Origin: Symsagittifera roscoffensis
Lineage: Eukaryota; Xenacoelomorpha; Acoela; Convolutidae
DNA length: 64,000 bases
Direction: 5' to 3'
Assembly: GCF_963678635.1 (NCBI RefSeq)
Contig: NC_087070.1
Location: forward strand, 6,110,539 to 6,174,538
Under the pieces are notes generated by a model. It saw nothing but the letters and a program-made list of their open reading frames with translations. It was not told where the DNA came from and searched no databases. Made by a program: the position numbers and the translations under genes. Of the stretch, positions 10,901-20,480 are shown one piece after another; the stretch's first letter is position 1, and every line of letters begins with the position of its first letter.

Positions 10901-13900
10901 TTTTAAGTGGTTTTCATCAGTGTGTTTAGGTTTTTATTTTGTCAGTTTTGCTTCTCTGACCCAAAGTTATTTTAATTAAGGGCGGCTTTTGTTCTGAGAA
11001 GTATGTTAAGTTCTGAAAAAGGCATACAGTTATGTGGTTTTAAACTTGTCTTTCCTGATGTGAGATTTATTATTTTTTGAGCTCATTCAAGAAAGTTTTT
11101 GCTTTTCAATCTTCTTAGAGTTAAAAACTACATGCATTTGAATGAAATAAATTGATAAATTTTTGTTAAAGTGCACCAAATCCATCATAAAAAGCAGAAG
11201 AGCATTCACATACGGCGAGGCTCAAATGATGATAGACGATAATACACAACAGTCAGATCTGGCAAACGGACTTCGAACTCTAAACAGTCTGGCTAAAAAG
11301 TTAAAAGCCAGAAGACTTGAACAAGGTGCTTTATTATTGGCATCACCTGAAATTAGATTCCACGTTGATAGTGAAACACACGATCCAATAGAAGTGAAGA
11401 GAAAAGAGTTAATGGAGACTAATTCACTAGTTGAAGAGTTCATGTTGTTGGCGAATATCACCACCGCTAGAATTACTCATGAGAATTTTTCGGAGTGTGC
11501 GTGTTTAAGGAGACACCCAGCCCCTCCGTCCAGTAACTTCGACAACTTGATCAAGGCTGCAAAAATGAAGGCAAGTGGTGACATGCTAGTTTAATAACTT
11601 ATCCTCCCCCCTGTGGTTTGAATCAAAGAATTTTCATCTCCTATAAAGGACTAATTCAACGGTTAATCATATGCAAATATGGCATCTAGTAATGATTTCC
11701 TCATTTTGCAATAGGGGGTAATAACCACGGATATCCAATACCGGTTATGATGAAGCTCAATTTAGCGGGATGTGTTGTTAATAGTTTTTGATAGAGTTTG
11801 TTTTGGTAAAAACGCTGTTTGAGTTCTGCGATGCTGGTTTGTACATCTGATTAAGTAGGGTAGGGTTTTGTTGGATCTTGCAGAGATTTTTTCATATCTC
11901 TTGTTTTTTGAACCACTAAGGAGCGTTCCTTGCACCAATTTCAAAGTATTTATGTACGAAGTGAATTTATTTTAATTCAGGCGTTGTGTTTTCAAAGCAA
12001 ATTCCAAATTTGACCTCACATTTTCTCTCCATGCTTGATCAATGAAAGTAATGAAACCCAATTTTGCTATTTTATCAAGGTAGCTCAAAAATGAGTTTCG
12101 CATCTAGGCTATTTCTCTGAACTGCGTGGTAACTTTTTCAGGGTTTGGATATCAAGGCTAATTCGGCCAAGGAGCTGGCAGACTCCTTTTCAACAATCTC
12201 GTCCCTCAATCTGGGCAGACTGGACATTTTGTTGCGCATCATAGCCACCAGGTGCATGATGCAGGCTGTCTACTTCGCCAGTGCATTCGTACCGCAGCCC
12301 GATTTCGTACACTACGGGTGAGGACAGGGTTTTGGAAAATTGAATCAGAAGTGTTTTTTTTATTAAGAAACGATGAATATAGTGAAAACTCTTATATAGG
12401 TCTTGCTGTTTTTTTGTTTGTTTTTAGGAAAAAGTCTTAAAATGCTCTAATTACTACAGATGTGCATTTATGAATGCACTTAGGTATATATGCGTGTTTT
12501 GAGTTCGATTTAAATTCAACTGCTGAAAGTAATGTAAATAGCACACTCCAAATACTAACGTGGAAATGGCGCGAAGAAGCGTGAACGACTTCCAGTTTCA
12601 AAAGTAGAATTTATTTTCAAGGTTTGTCAGCGGAATAAAAACTTTACCTATTGATCCAAATTTCTCAAAATGAGTTAAATTTATCAAAAAGTGTCAATTA
12701 AAAATTTTTCTCAAAATTCAAAGGGGGTTAAGGCCAAATAAATTTTTATTTGAAATTCGAAAATTGAAGTTTTTGCAAAAAACAAGTCAGTATTTATTTT
12801 TATTTCATTGCGTTCATTGACTCATTCCCAAATGCCTGTTGTCTATGTTTTTAGGTTGGCCACTCCAATCTACACGCACTTCACCAGTCCCATCCGGAGG
12901 TATGCGGACATTATGGTGCACAGACTGCTGGCATTCGTCATAGGGGCCGACGTCTCCTTCCCCTCCATGCTGGACCCGAAACACGTGCAGAACATATGCA
13001 ATACCATCAACTACAGACACAGGGTGAGCAAAACACAACACTGATTTATGTCAATTTGCATGGGCGTGACCTTGCACGTGTTTAGTGTCAAATTTGTGTT
13101 AATGTCTGACCTGTAGCAACTTCGGTAAAAAAAGTGCTTTTTAGGCTGCTTAGATTTTTGACCTGGTCTTCACATTGAGTGAAAACTTGATTCCCGATGT
13201 CAAAATGAGCAGTCTTAGTTCAATTAACTTGTTCAAATTCGTTGACAGTTTGGCGTTAGTTATAGAGAGTTGCAAAAAGTTCGGACAGACAGAATTAATT
13301 AAAAAGAGCAGCTGTATAGACATCAACGGAAGTTAAAACTGAAACAAACATAACGTCGAAAGTTCATAAAGCAGGGTTTCGCTCAAAACCTATGACATCG
13401 GCGGGCAATTGCTTCCGAAGCGCCGAATAGTAAACCTTGAAACCGGAAAACTATTGCTCAGGGTGGCTAATGTTTTTCTGCGATTAATTTCCAGATTTTG
13501 AATAATTTGATCATCTTGACTGCGGTTTAATTTTTGTTTGCGCGGACTAATCTGTTTTTTTTGTTGTTGAAAATAACTCTAGATTTCGATGTTGTAACTA
13601 ATTTTGCTGACTGTTTTATAGTAAAATCTGGAAGTTCATCGTAGTATTTAAAAACTAAGCTAGCATAATCATCGGATAATCTCGCATTTTGAATTTGGTT
13701 TGACAAAAATACAAGGTTGTTCGGCTTCAGATTCTGCATGCAAAAAAGCGTCGACAAGCACTGATTGCTCATTTTAATTAATTCTGTCTGTCCGAACTTT
13801 TTGCTACTAATTATATTTAACAAAGGAAATGAAGTGAACTTAAAAAAAGTTAAACTGTTTGTCGGTGTCCTTGTTCTTTTACACTTCCAACTGTGTGTTA

Positions 13901-15553
13901 GCCATTTTCGAAGTCAACTGTAGGCGATTATGTCTTATTTACTAGCGTTCTAAGCTGTCAACTTCATGTTTTATCATACCGCGCACATAAAAAAAAACAA
14001 TTTTTTCTTGTTGTTCAGATGGCGCAGTATGCTTCGAGGGCCTCAGTGGCCCTCCACACTGAATTGTACTTCCGCAGCAGGAGAGAGGTGAGAGAGGGTC
14101 ACGTGTTGATGGTGAGACGCAATGCACTCATAGTGTTAGTCATGCACTATGGCCTGGAGACACCCATGTACTTTCCAAAGGAACTCACATCTGCAGGTAC
14201 AGCATGCAAACAAACAATGTCGCTTTTTCGTTACACGCCTGTGTTTTGATTTTTCTATGCAAAAACTGAATTTTAAAAGTATTGTGATAATAAAAGATTT
14301 TAGAAGTTTAAAGAGCTTTAACGTGGTGTATTTTGTCTTAGAATTTCGACAGTTGAAAATTTTCCAAAAAAAGGTATTCATTTTTTTTTTGGTTTGCTGG
14401 AGTTAATAGACTTTTTTTTACAACTTTATGTTGGCTATGTTTAATGTATTGAATTAGATGTTGCGTTTTTGAGATATTTTTGAGTATTTGAAACTTTTAA
14501 AAACTGGAGTACAAGTTTCTCCGTAAGATTGGAAAATGAAACTAACCACAATTCACACACCCTGTATCCTGCACCAAATACGGATGAGGAACATGGACTA
14601 TATGTGAATGCATTGTTTTATTTTGTCCAACTGTTATAACGAGTAATGAATGTAGTCCAGACTCTTATATAGGTCTTGCTGATTTTTTTTGATTTTTTTT
14701 CAGGAAAAGTCTCTAATAACTACAGATGTGCATTCATACATATTGATACATTTATGAATGCACTAGGGTATATTTGAACTTTTGAGTTAAATTGAAATTC
14801 ATCTGCTGAAAGTGACGTATATAGCACTCTCCAAATACGAACGTGCAAATGACGCGAAAATTCGTGAACGATTTCTATTTCGAAAGTGAAATTTAATTTT
14901 TAGATTTCCAGCGGAATAAAAACTTTGCCTATTTATCCAGTTTTCTCAAATTGGGTTAATGTTATCAAAAAAGCGCCATTTATAAATTGTTCTAGAAGTT
15001 CCAAGATCTTAATTTTTTCTTTGTAATTCCAAAGTTGAGTTTTTTCAAAGTCAGTGTAATTCCAAAGTTGAGATTTTTTCAAAGTCAGTAGTGTTTTTTA
15101 ATGTTTTTGCCTATTTATCCAGTTTTCTCAAATTGGGTTAATGTTATCAAAAAAGCGCTATTTATAATTTGTTCTAGAAATTCCAAGATCTTATTTTTTT
15201 CTTTGTAATTCCAAAGTTGAGATTTTTTCAAAGTCAGTGTAATTCCAAAGTAGAGATTTTTTCAAAGTCAGTGTTTTTTTAATGTTTTTTTTGTGTTCAT
15301 TACTCTTTTCTAAACTTCGATTGGCTATGTTCTGTGTTCAGGAGATGTTGTGTTCGATGAAAATGAACCCTCGGTGTCAGTCAAGGGACACAAATTCATG
15401 ATGCTAGACGAGATCCAGGTTGAGATATCAGTAGACAGGACAGACGAACAACACCCCAAGATAGTGTTGAAGTTAGTGTCTCCAATTGTGCCGGGATTAT
15501 CTCCTGATGATGCTGATACGATCAAAGAGCAGCTTAAAACACCAACAGATTGA
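4777..15553 (+). CDS. DIS3: DIS3 (RRP44), exosome 3'-5' exoribonuclease and endonuclease; 5' end missing
   Basis: DIS3 is the catalytic subunit of the RNA exosome. Its PIN domain is an endonuclease and its RNB domain a 3'-5' exonuclease acting on nuclear and cytoplasmic RNA. Eight exons join in frame: 4777-4953, 5371-6473, 10580-10766, 11172-11570, 12142-12317, 12855-13023, 14019-14196 and 15342-15553 (2601 nt, 866 residues plus stop). Domain order is PIN (from just after the first catalytic Asp region), two cold-shock domains, RNB and S1. Conserved landmarks are TVLSEV and ISND in PIN, IDDALHC with the RNB catalytic aspartates, [10 protein letters not shown], and the C-terminal S1. The human protein has 958 residues, so about 75-90 N-terminal residues lie upstream and were not found in the window. 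Six of seven introns are GT-AG or GC-AG; the first appears to have a GG donor. Confidence 0.97.
5371..6473 (+). CDS. DIS3: DIS3 exon: PIN end, cold-shock domains 1 and 2, start of RNB
   Basis: This is the largest exon. It opens with [19 protein letters not shown] after the acceptor CGCTCCAG. It carries VLISND and PELTDKL (PIN ligands), an acidic then Lys-rich linker around 5850-5940, [33 protein letters not shown] and the RNB active-site stretch [16 protein letters not shown]. The donor is AAG|GTAGGA, and the split codon (AG|A, Arg) continues in the next exon. Confidence 0.96.
6715..7150 (+). repeat. R-family repeat, copy 3
   Basis: In the large DIS3 intron 6474-10579. All internal R blocks are present, but the extreme 3' end stops after CTTTTCCAACTGTCC. 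Confidence 0.8.
7268..7580 (+). repeat. R-family repeat, copy 4
   Basis: Starts at the CGTGATCGACTTCTGATTT block, part of which is repeated within 40 bp, and ends GTTAGTTGGCTATCTTCAT. Its downstream flank matches that of copy 2. Confidence 0.8.
7600..9329. other. Intron interior of DIS3, poly-T rich
   Basis: Short open frames occur on both strands (for example 8089-8307 plus and 8656-8841 minus), but none has a family match by eye. Part of 8190-8240 resembles 4600-4640, which points to repeat origin. Confidence 0.5.
9330..9770. repeat. Degenerate tandem repeat, unit ~140-175 bp, about 3 units
   Basis: The block GATCAATTGGCGTCTA followed by a CACGTG- or ACGTG-like core recurs at about 9574 and 9715, with a related TTTGGTGTCTAACCACGTG at 9403. 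Each is preceded by a GACAACC block. It lies in the large DIS3 intron. Confidence 0.65.
10285..10565 (+). repeat. R-family repeat, copy 5 (ends next to DIS3 acceptor)
   Basis: The 3' half of R, from AAAGGTCACGAAAAACGTG to CTGTAGGCTATGTTT. Its end is 14 bases before the acceptor at 10579. Confidence 0.8.
10580..10766 (+). CDS. DIS3: DIS3 exon: RNB domain
   Basis: Acceptor TATCCAG and donor AAG|GTAACA. The exon encodes [20 protein letters not shown], then [20 protein letters not shown], the strongly conserved RNB segment, ending at NIKHTK in phase 0. Confidence 0.95.
11172..11570 (+). CDS. DIS3: DIS3 exon: RNB domain, GC donor
   Basis: 133 codons from [18 protein letters not shown] to IKAAKMK, including [19 protein letters not shown] and [10 protein letters not shown]. 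The donor is AAG|GCAAGT, a textbook GC-AG site. The frame would run only seven more codons into the intron before a stop. Confidence 0.95.
12142..12317 (+). CDS. DIS3: DIS3 exon: RNB domain
   Basis: Acceptor TTTTTCAG; donor ACGG|GTGAGG in phase 2. It encodes [16 protein letters not shown], then [20 protein letters not shown] and [16 protein letters not shown]. The CMMQAVYF motif is typical of DIS3. The exon was found only by joining its neighbours in frame. Confidence 0.95.
12365..12852 (+). repeat. R-family repeat, copy 6, subfamily B (fills a DIS3 intron)
   Basis: This copy fills nearly all of the 537-bp intron 12318-12854, and its terminal TGTCTATGTTT is two bases from the acceptor AG. 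It belongs to a subfamily with ACTACAGATGTGCATT in the 5' half, shared with copies 7 and 18. Confidence 0.8.
12855..13023 (+). CDS. DIS3: DIS3 exon: RNB signature
   Basis: Acceptor TTTTTAG follows the 3' end of an R repeat almost directly; donor AGG|GTGAGC. It encodes [20 protein letters not shown], then [12 protein letters not shown], the family signature of RNase II/RNB enzymes. Confidence 0.96.
13204..13335 (+). pseudogene. Short coding relic sharing a motif with the inverted BTB/BACK-like relic
   Basis: A 43-codon frame ([19 protein letters not shown] then [17 protein letters not shown]) in the DIS3 intron 13024-14018. Its [10 protein letters not shown] stretch is also encoded on the opposite strand about 500 bp away, so the DNA at 13266-13310 and 13765-13810 forms an inverted repeat. 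Probably a duplicated scrap of the same gene. Confidence 0.4.
13527..13823 (-). pseudogene. BTB/BACK-like coding relic inside a DIS3 intron
   Basis: An open frame of 98 codons antisense to DIS3. The stretch [16 protein letters not shown], then [12 protein letters not shown] and [20 protein letters not shown], follows the pattern at the BTB-to-BACK boundary of BTB-Kelch proteins (an LA..FG..EL helix, a CL..L.P.N turn, then L...A..Y). No BTB core or Kelch repeats are visible, and no splice sites were found, so I read it as a captured fragment. The family assignment is by pattern only and could be wrong. Confidence 0.4.
13810..13912 (+). repeat. R-family repeat, degenerate 3' end
   Basis: Only the last ~100 bp of R is recognisable, ending CTTCCAACTGTGTGTTAGCCAT, about 105 bases before a DIS3 acceptor. 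Confidence 0.5.
14019..14196 (+). CDS. DIS3: DIS3 exon: end of RNB, start of S1
   Basis: Acceptor TTGTTCAG; donor GCAG|GTACAG in phase 1. It encodes [20 protein letters not shown] and then the opening S1 strands [20 protein letters not shown]. Confidence 0.95.
14640..15331 (+). repeat. R-family repeat, copy 7, subfamily B with internal duplication
   Basis: A full R copy lengthened by a tandem duplication of about 175 bp (14930-15100 and 15110-15290, both running from GCCTATTTATCCAG to TTTTTTCAAAGTCAG). It ends GATTGGCTATGTT ten bases before the acceptor of the last DIS3 exon. Confidence 0.85.
15342..15553 (+). CDS. DIS3: DIS3 terminal exon: S1 domain
   Basis: Acceptor TGTGTTCAG, ten bases after the 3' end of an R repeat. 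It encodes the rest of S1 ([32 protein letters not shown]) and stops at 15551-15553. It lacks the Lys-rich tail of the human protein. Confidence 0.93.
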
Positions 15554-15591
15554 GCTCAATTGGTGATTGGCTTTTTTGAAAACTGATTTTT

Positions 15592-15597
15592 AATAAA
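15592..15597 (+). terminator. Poly(A) signal of DIS3
   Basis: AATAAA lies 39 bases after the DIS3 stop codon, the first such hexamer downstream. Confidence 0.7.
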
Positions 15598-15704
15598 TGA
15601 ACTAAAATGATGAAAAAAATATCTGTTGTTTTGAAAACTGCTTGTTTGAGATTGGTTTTTAAATTGAAAATCGAAAAGCGTTGAGCGTTTTGAAAGTCAC
15701 TGAG

Positions 15705-15852
15705 TATTCAAGAGTCGATGAACGTAGTGAGAATTTTTATTATATGTGATGATACTTACTGCATTTTTTAGGAAAAGTCTAAAAACTTGTTCACGCTCAA
15801 ATTTTATTTCGCGGTTTGACTTCTGATCTTTTCAAGTTCAGTTCGTTTCCTT
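15705..15852 (+). repeat. R-family repeat, copy 8 (5' third)
   Basis: Begins GAGTCGATGAACGTAGTGAG and stops after the GTTCAGTTCGTTTCC block. Confidence 0.75.
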
Positions 15853-15853
15853 T

Positions 15854-16099
15854 GCTTACAAAAGCGAGCTTATGAGGTGTATTTCCGATCTAGCTTCCTA
15901 ATGAAAGTGCTCTTTTGGGCGCACTTTTGCTATAATCTGGATCTGTAGCATTGGAAATTTCAAAACATCTGCACTATTGGCGGCTAGTGTTTGTCGCTAG
16001 TCAAGCGTCGACAGCTCGAGGGAAAGACGTCAGATTCCTGAGTGAACCTCCTAGAAATAACGCCACACTTAGGTCTAATTTTATTTATGTTAGGTGGCA
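15854..16099. other. Intergenic, no feature recognised
   Basis: Sequence between the DIS3 3' end and the next R copy. Nothing recognised. Confidence 0.4.
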
Positions 16100-16385
16100 T
16101 TCAGACATCCAGACTCGTATATAGGTCGGGATTTTTTTCCAAGAAAGTCTAACAATTTGTTCAGGCTCAGATTTACTGTTTAGCTGTGTGACTTTTGTTT
16201 TTGGTTAGCTTAAAACCTTTGTGAAAAGGAGGGCAAACCCCCTTATCGAACGGCAAAAATGTAAAGGTCACGAAAAACGTGACCGAATTCTTGTCTCAAA
16301 ACTGGAATTTAGTTTTCAGATTTCCCAGCGAAAAAAAAATTCATTTTTATTGATCAAGTTTTCTCAAATTGGGTTAACTTTTTTA
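16100..16385 (+). repeat. R-family repeat, copy 9 (5' two-thirds)
   Basis: Runs from CTCGTATATAGGTCGGG to TTCTCAAATTGGGTTA, then joins an unrelated segment (GCTTGCTATAATGTAGACTT) also seen at about 21700 and 25480. Confidence 0.8.
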
Positions 16386-16899
16386 CGCTTGCTATAATGT
16401 AGACTTTTTTCGGGTTATCAACTAATTTAAAAACAATCAATTGAATCACTTCAAGTTTAATGAGTAATGATCATTAAGGCGATTTTCATAATGCTATGTA
16501 GCTGACATGCTCAATTTTTTGAAAACTCAAATTTAACTACGGTGGTGTAGTTACTATGGTAGTTTCAAGGGAGATCTGTCACATTTAAAAGTTATTTTTG
16601 CAAAATTTTTTTCGGCACAACTGGTGTCTGCTTAGAGATTGTGTCGGCCTTGTTTCCGCTTCTCAAATTTTTTTCAGTTACTAATTTGAAATGCAAATGT
16701 CTTGCTCGGCATTTTTTCCTGGAATTCCTGCTTGATAAAAACAGGTGTTATGCAAATGTATGGGATTGGGTTTTTATTATTTTTTGAGACGCTGTGGAAG
16801 TTTTTACCATTTTTTGCTAACCGATTTTTAAAAGAGGGTATCCATAGAAGGACCTCTTACATTCCGGTGAGCCTGCGTAATTCCTTGGTATCTTTTTGT

Positions 16900-18120
16900 T
16901 TTAGCTTGTCTACAGCCTTTGAAAAAGTGTGTGCGGGATAATTGACCGACTTCTTTTATTTTTCTTTCATTTTCTCAAAAACTAACCTAACAAATCTGAG
17001 ATTTTGGTTTCATTGAATAAAACGGACTTGAAAGCTCCCCTCTATGAGCGGCTACGCCTAAATTTTTTTTAAACATAAAATTATGACCATCAGAATTATG
17101 ACCCTGTTTTTTTACCGTTTTTAAATCTTTTTGACTTTTCTTGAAAACTTAGTTCTCACAAGTTTTGAGCACACAAAGTTATCGTCCTGGGAAAAGTCAG
17201 TTATTGATTTTTTGAGCGTTTTTTTCTAATTTTATGAATTTACAAATAAATACCCTCCCATATCTGAAATTTCGGGTTCAATTTAAAGAACAGTATATGG
17301 GAAGCTTCTTGGCATATGCGACTACGCCCAATTTTTTTGACACAAAATATGGCCCTCGGACAAGTCGACAATTAGATTTTACTAACCGTTTTTTGAAACT
17401 TTGATTTTACTGGGGAACTACCCTACCTTGCCTGGGTTTTTGGTCTCAATCGGGTTAATAAGTTGGCTGACTCTCTTATTCATAAATTTAATTCTTAAAC
17501 AAATGAAAGTTTTGAATTTTGACCGTTTTTCGGAAGTTTTTTTTTTTACTTTACTCGAAAATTACCATGCCAAAACTCAGGATGAGTGTTCTATTGACAA
17601 AACAGATTTGTGCAATTTTCTCCTCTTAACCGGCCAGGACTTAATTTTAGCAGAAAAAAAATCGGGTTTTGGTAAGTCGAATTTTTCACTTTGACCGGTT
17701 TGTAGAAACTTTCTGAATTTTCTTAAAAACTACCCTATCAAATCTTAGATGAAAAATTCAATCAAAAGAACCAGTTGCCCTATTTTTTACTGCCACTTCC
17801 TATTTGTTTTTTAAAAAATGTTTTAATTTTGGGAAGTTTCCATAATCTTTCTTACACTCTTCTTACTTATTTCACTCTTCATACTTATTTTAGTAGAGAA
17901 ACAAGCAAGGTTTTGAACAAAGTCCAATGTTTGAGATTATGTACTTCATCCCTCGTCATTATAACAAATTCAGAAAAAATCAGAGACATTCCGCCAGCTT
18001 TAGCTGGGCTCTAGTTGTCTTTCATCGAGACATGAAATTTTTGGTTCACCTAGTTTTTTCAATATTTTTAAATGTTTTTTTTTTCGATTTATGTTTATTT
18101 AATGGTTGCGTTGTATCGTA
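16900..18120. repeat. Satellite-like dispersed repeat, ~190-230 bp units
   Basis: Degenerate tandem units contain, in order, TTCTCAAAAACTA-like, AAATCTGAG-like, a CAAT(C)GAATAAA/AAGAAC block, AAGCTCC, a GCGACTACGCCCAA-like block, GGCCCTCGGA-like and AAGTC. The 3' part (17890-18060) has GTAGAGAAACAAGC and GCTAGTTGTC-like blocks, and it ends near TTGTATCGTAAGTGGTGC. The same family recurs at 58750-59600. Confidence 0.7.
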
Positions 18121-18159
18121 AGTGGTGCAAAGCTCCGCTTGACTTCTGTGTCTTAAAAA

Positions 18160-18306
18160 TGCCAATCATAAATTTTTCTGGAAACAAAGAACTTTAAGAG
18201 CATCTATTTTTTCTTTTAAATTCGTTGGTTGAGTTTTTTCCAAAAACAAGTTTTTTCTGCTTACTTGTTTTTATTGTCTCTTTTCGTATTGTCTGTTGGC
18301 TATGTT
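18160..18306 (+). repeat. R-family repeat, copy 10 (3' third)
   Basis: From CAATCATAAATTTTTCTGG to TGTCTGTTGGCTATGTT. Confidence 0.75.
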
Positions 18307-18469
18307 AATCGCATAGCATTTGCAGTTTTTTAACATCTCTAGCTGCGACAATAATGGCTAGTGTTAGTGACAAATTCAACACATCGCAAAAGTGTTATTA
18401 ATACGAAGCTTGTTTCTACTTTTTTATTTCACTTTTCGGAGATGTTTTTTTTGCCGTTTTCTCACGATT

Positions 18470-18655
18470 GTACAGCAAAAGTGTAAAGGTCACAAAAAAT
18501 TCGTCAATTTCTGAATTTGAAGGTAGATTTCATTTTTCAGGTCTACGAGCGATAAAATTTTTTTTCTATTGAACGAGTTAACATAGTTTATTCTGGAAAT
18601 TCAAAGCTCTAAGACAATTTACTTTTTACTTTAAAATTCAAAAGTTGCAGTTTTT
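18470..18655 (+). repeat. R-family repeat, copy 11 (middle)
   Basis: Starts AGCAAAAGTGTAAAGGTCAC; its 3' end grades directly into copy 12. Confidence 0.65.
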
Positions 18656-18659
18656 TAAG

Positions 18660-18922
18660 AATTTTGAACGTAGTGAAAACTCCTTTACAGGTCTGGGTTG
18701 ACTTTTTTTGTATTTCTTAAGGAAAAAAGTCTTGAAACTTGTTCTCGCTCAATTCTGATTTTGCGGTTTTGATATTCAAGGAGTTGTAAAAGCTTATATT
18801 TTTCGTTAAGAATTGAAGGTTGAAGTTTTGCCAAGCAAGAAATTATGTTTTTTTCCTGTGTTTTTTGGCGTTCAATTCCCATGTTTCATTCTTTTTTTCC
18901 AAATTTCTGTTCGCTGTGTTTT
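18660..18922 (+). repeat. R-family repeat, copy 12 (internally deleted)
   Basis: 5' block TTGAACGTAGTGAAAACTCC and 3' block TTCTGTTCGCTGTGTTT are both present, with much of the middle missing. Confidence 0.7.
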
Positions 18923-19299
18923 TCACTGTAATTGAATTGTTTTTGATTTGCTATGTTGGCTTTGGCTTTTATGTCGGCTTGGTCAATAAATTTTTCGTCA
19001 ATTCAAGAAAAAAACAGATTGTTCTGCTGTTGAATCGTGTTCATGACTTTGAATTCACCGAAATCTTTTTAGAATGCTTGTTTTTTAAGTTTAGATTTTT
19101 TAAAGTTTTGTGCAGCGAAATCCCTCACTTTGATTGAGTTTTCCTGACTGGTGTTTTTTAAAATAAATTTTATAATTCAAAATTTTTTCGAAACTGGAAA
19201 TCAGCGGTATTTTGAAGCTATTTGCTTTTTTTTCTCTGATACCGTAATTTGTTTTCCATAGAGTAATTAATGGCAGAAGAACGAAGTTATTTTCTCTTA

Positions 19300-19378
19300 T
19301 ATCGGTCGTGATGATTTTATTCTTTTTTTTTCCAGGAAAAAGTTTTAATTTGTTCACACTCAAATTTAGAGTTAATGC
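19300..19378 (+). repeat. R-family repeat, copy 13 (5' fragment)
   Basis: TTATATCGGTCGTGATGAT, poly-T, then AAGTTTTAATTTGTTCACAC. Confidence 0.65.
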
Positions 19379-19834
19379 CAACATGATGCAGATTTTATTC
19401 TCTGTTAACGAATCTGAACAAAGTTAATTACCCTAAGACTGAGCCGCGCATTTTGACGGCAGTTTTGTAGTTTATCACAGATTTCCGCTCGACAAATCCG
19501 TATCCAAAAATTTAATGAACCTCAAATAATGCAGTTTTTGGCCAATTAAACCGCTCAAGGGCATCAATATTGCCAACAATTTAATTTGGACATTTTATGT
19601 TTTTCCGCGCCTTGATTTTTTAACTTTAATTATAAATCCGGTTTTCACTACAAGAGCAACGGAATATTTGTTCTCGGGGTGTTTTCAGAAAAAATCTCAA
19701 ATTTCTTAGAAAAAAAAATTTAATTTTATTTCATTACATTTAAATTTTCCATGTTATAACTGCTTCATAGAGCTTAAAAGGCAGTCGGATCATTCAGGGC
19801 TTTGCCCTCAGACGAGGAGTCTTGTTTCTTTTGT

Positions 19835-20060
19835 TTTAAAAGGGAGAAAAACTCCACAATCGAACTGCAAAAATGTTAAGTTCCCGAACAATTTTAATGA
19901 CTCCTTATTTCAAGAATGAAGTCTTATTTCCTGAATTCCCAGTGGAGTAGAAAAATTACTTGTTAATCCAATTTTCTTCTAACGGGTTAGCTGAACATAA
20001 AGAATTCAAAGAGTTTCGAAGTGACTTTTTGCACTCAAAATTTGCAATTCGCAAAATCTT
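19835..20060 (+). repeat. R-family repeat, copy 14 (strongly diverged)
   Basis: Recognised by GGGAGAAAAACTCCACAATCG and ATTCCCAGTGGAGTAG with the usual spacing. Confidence 0.5.
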
Positions 20061-20422
20061 TTGGCAGTATATAATTGGGATTTGACGATTTAAATCTCCA
20101 ATATTTTTAACACCGCTTGTGTATTGAGTGGCCAGTTGCTCTGATAATATGACAGAAAGCTCAAACTAATTATACAGGCAAAAAATGCTTGAAAACAATT
20201 TTGTTGCGTTGAAAACCGTAAATTGGATTTGGTAGGTGCAAGGTCCACCATTTATGCTTGTTCAAAAGAGAAAAGTCATTTCTCACTTCAATCAACAATA
20301 TTGAGAAAAAGAAGTAGGGAGACTGTTGCTAAGACTAGTTTTTAATGAAACGAAAAAAATATTTTACACTATGAACATAGATTTTACAATATGAGTATAG
20401 ATTTTACATTTATGAAAATACG

Positions 20423-20428
20423 TTTATT
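20423..20428 (-). terminator. Poly(A) signal of the helicase/ankyrin gene
   Basis: AATAAA on the minus strand, about 55 bases past the stop codon at 20481. This supports the ankyrin exon being a 3'-terminal exon. Confidence 0.65.
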
Positions 20429-20480
20429 TGCATACTGCAGTCATGGTTGTTGAGCTAAGTTTTGATACTAATCTTGGCTG

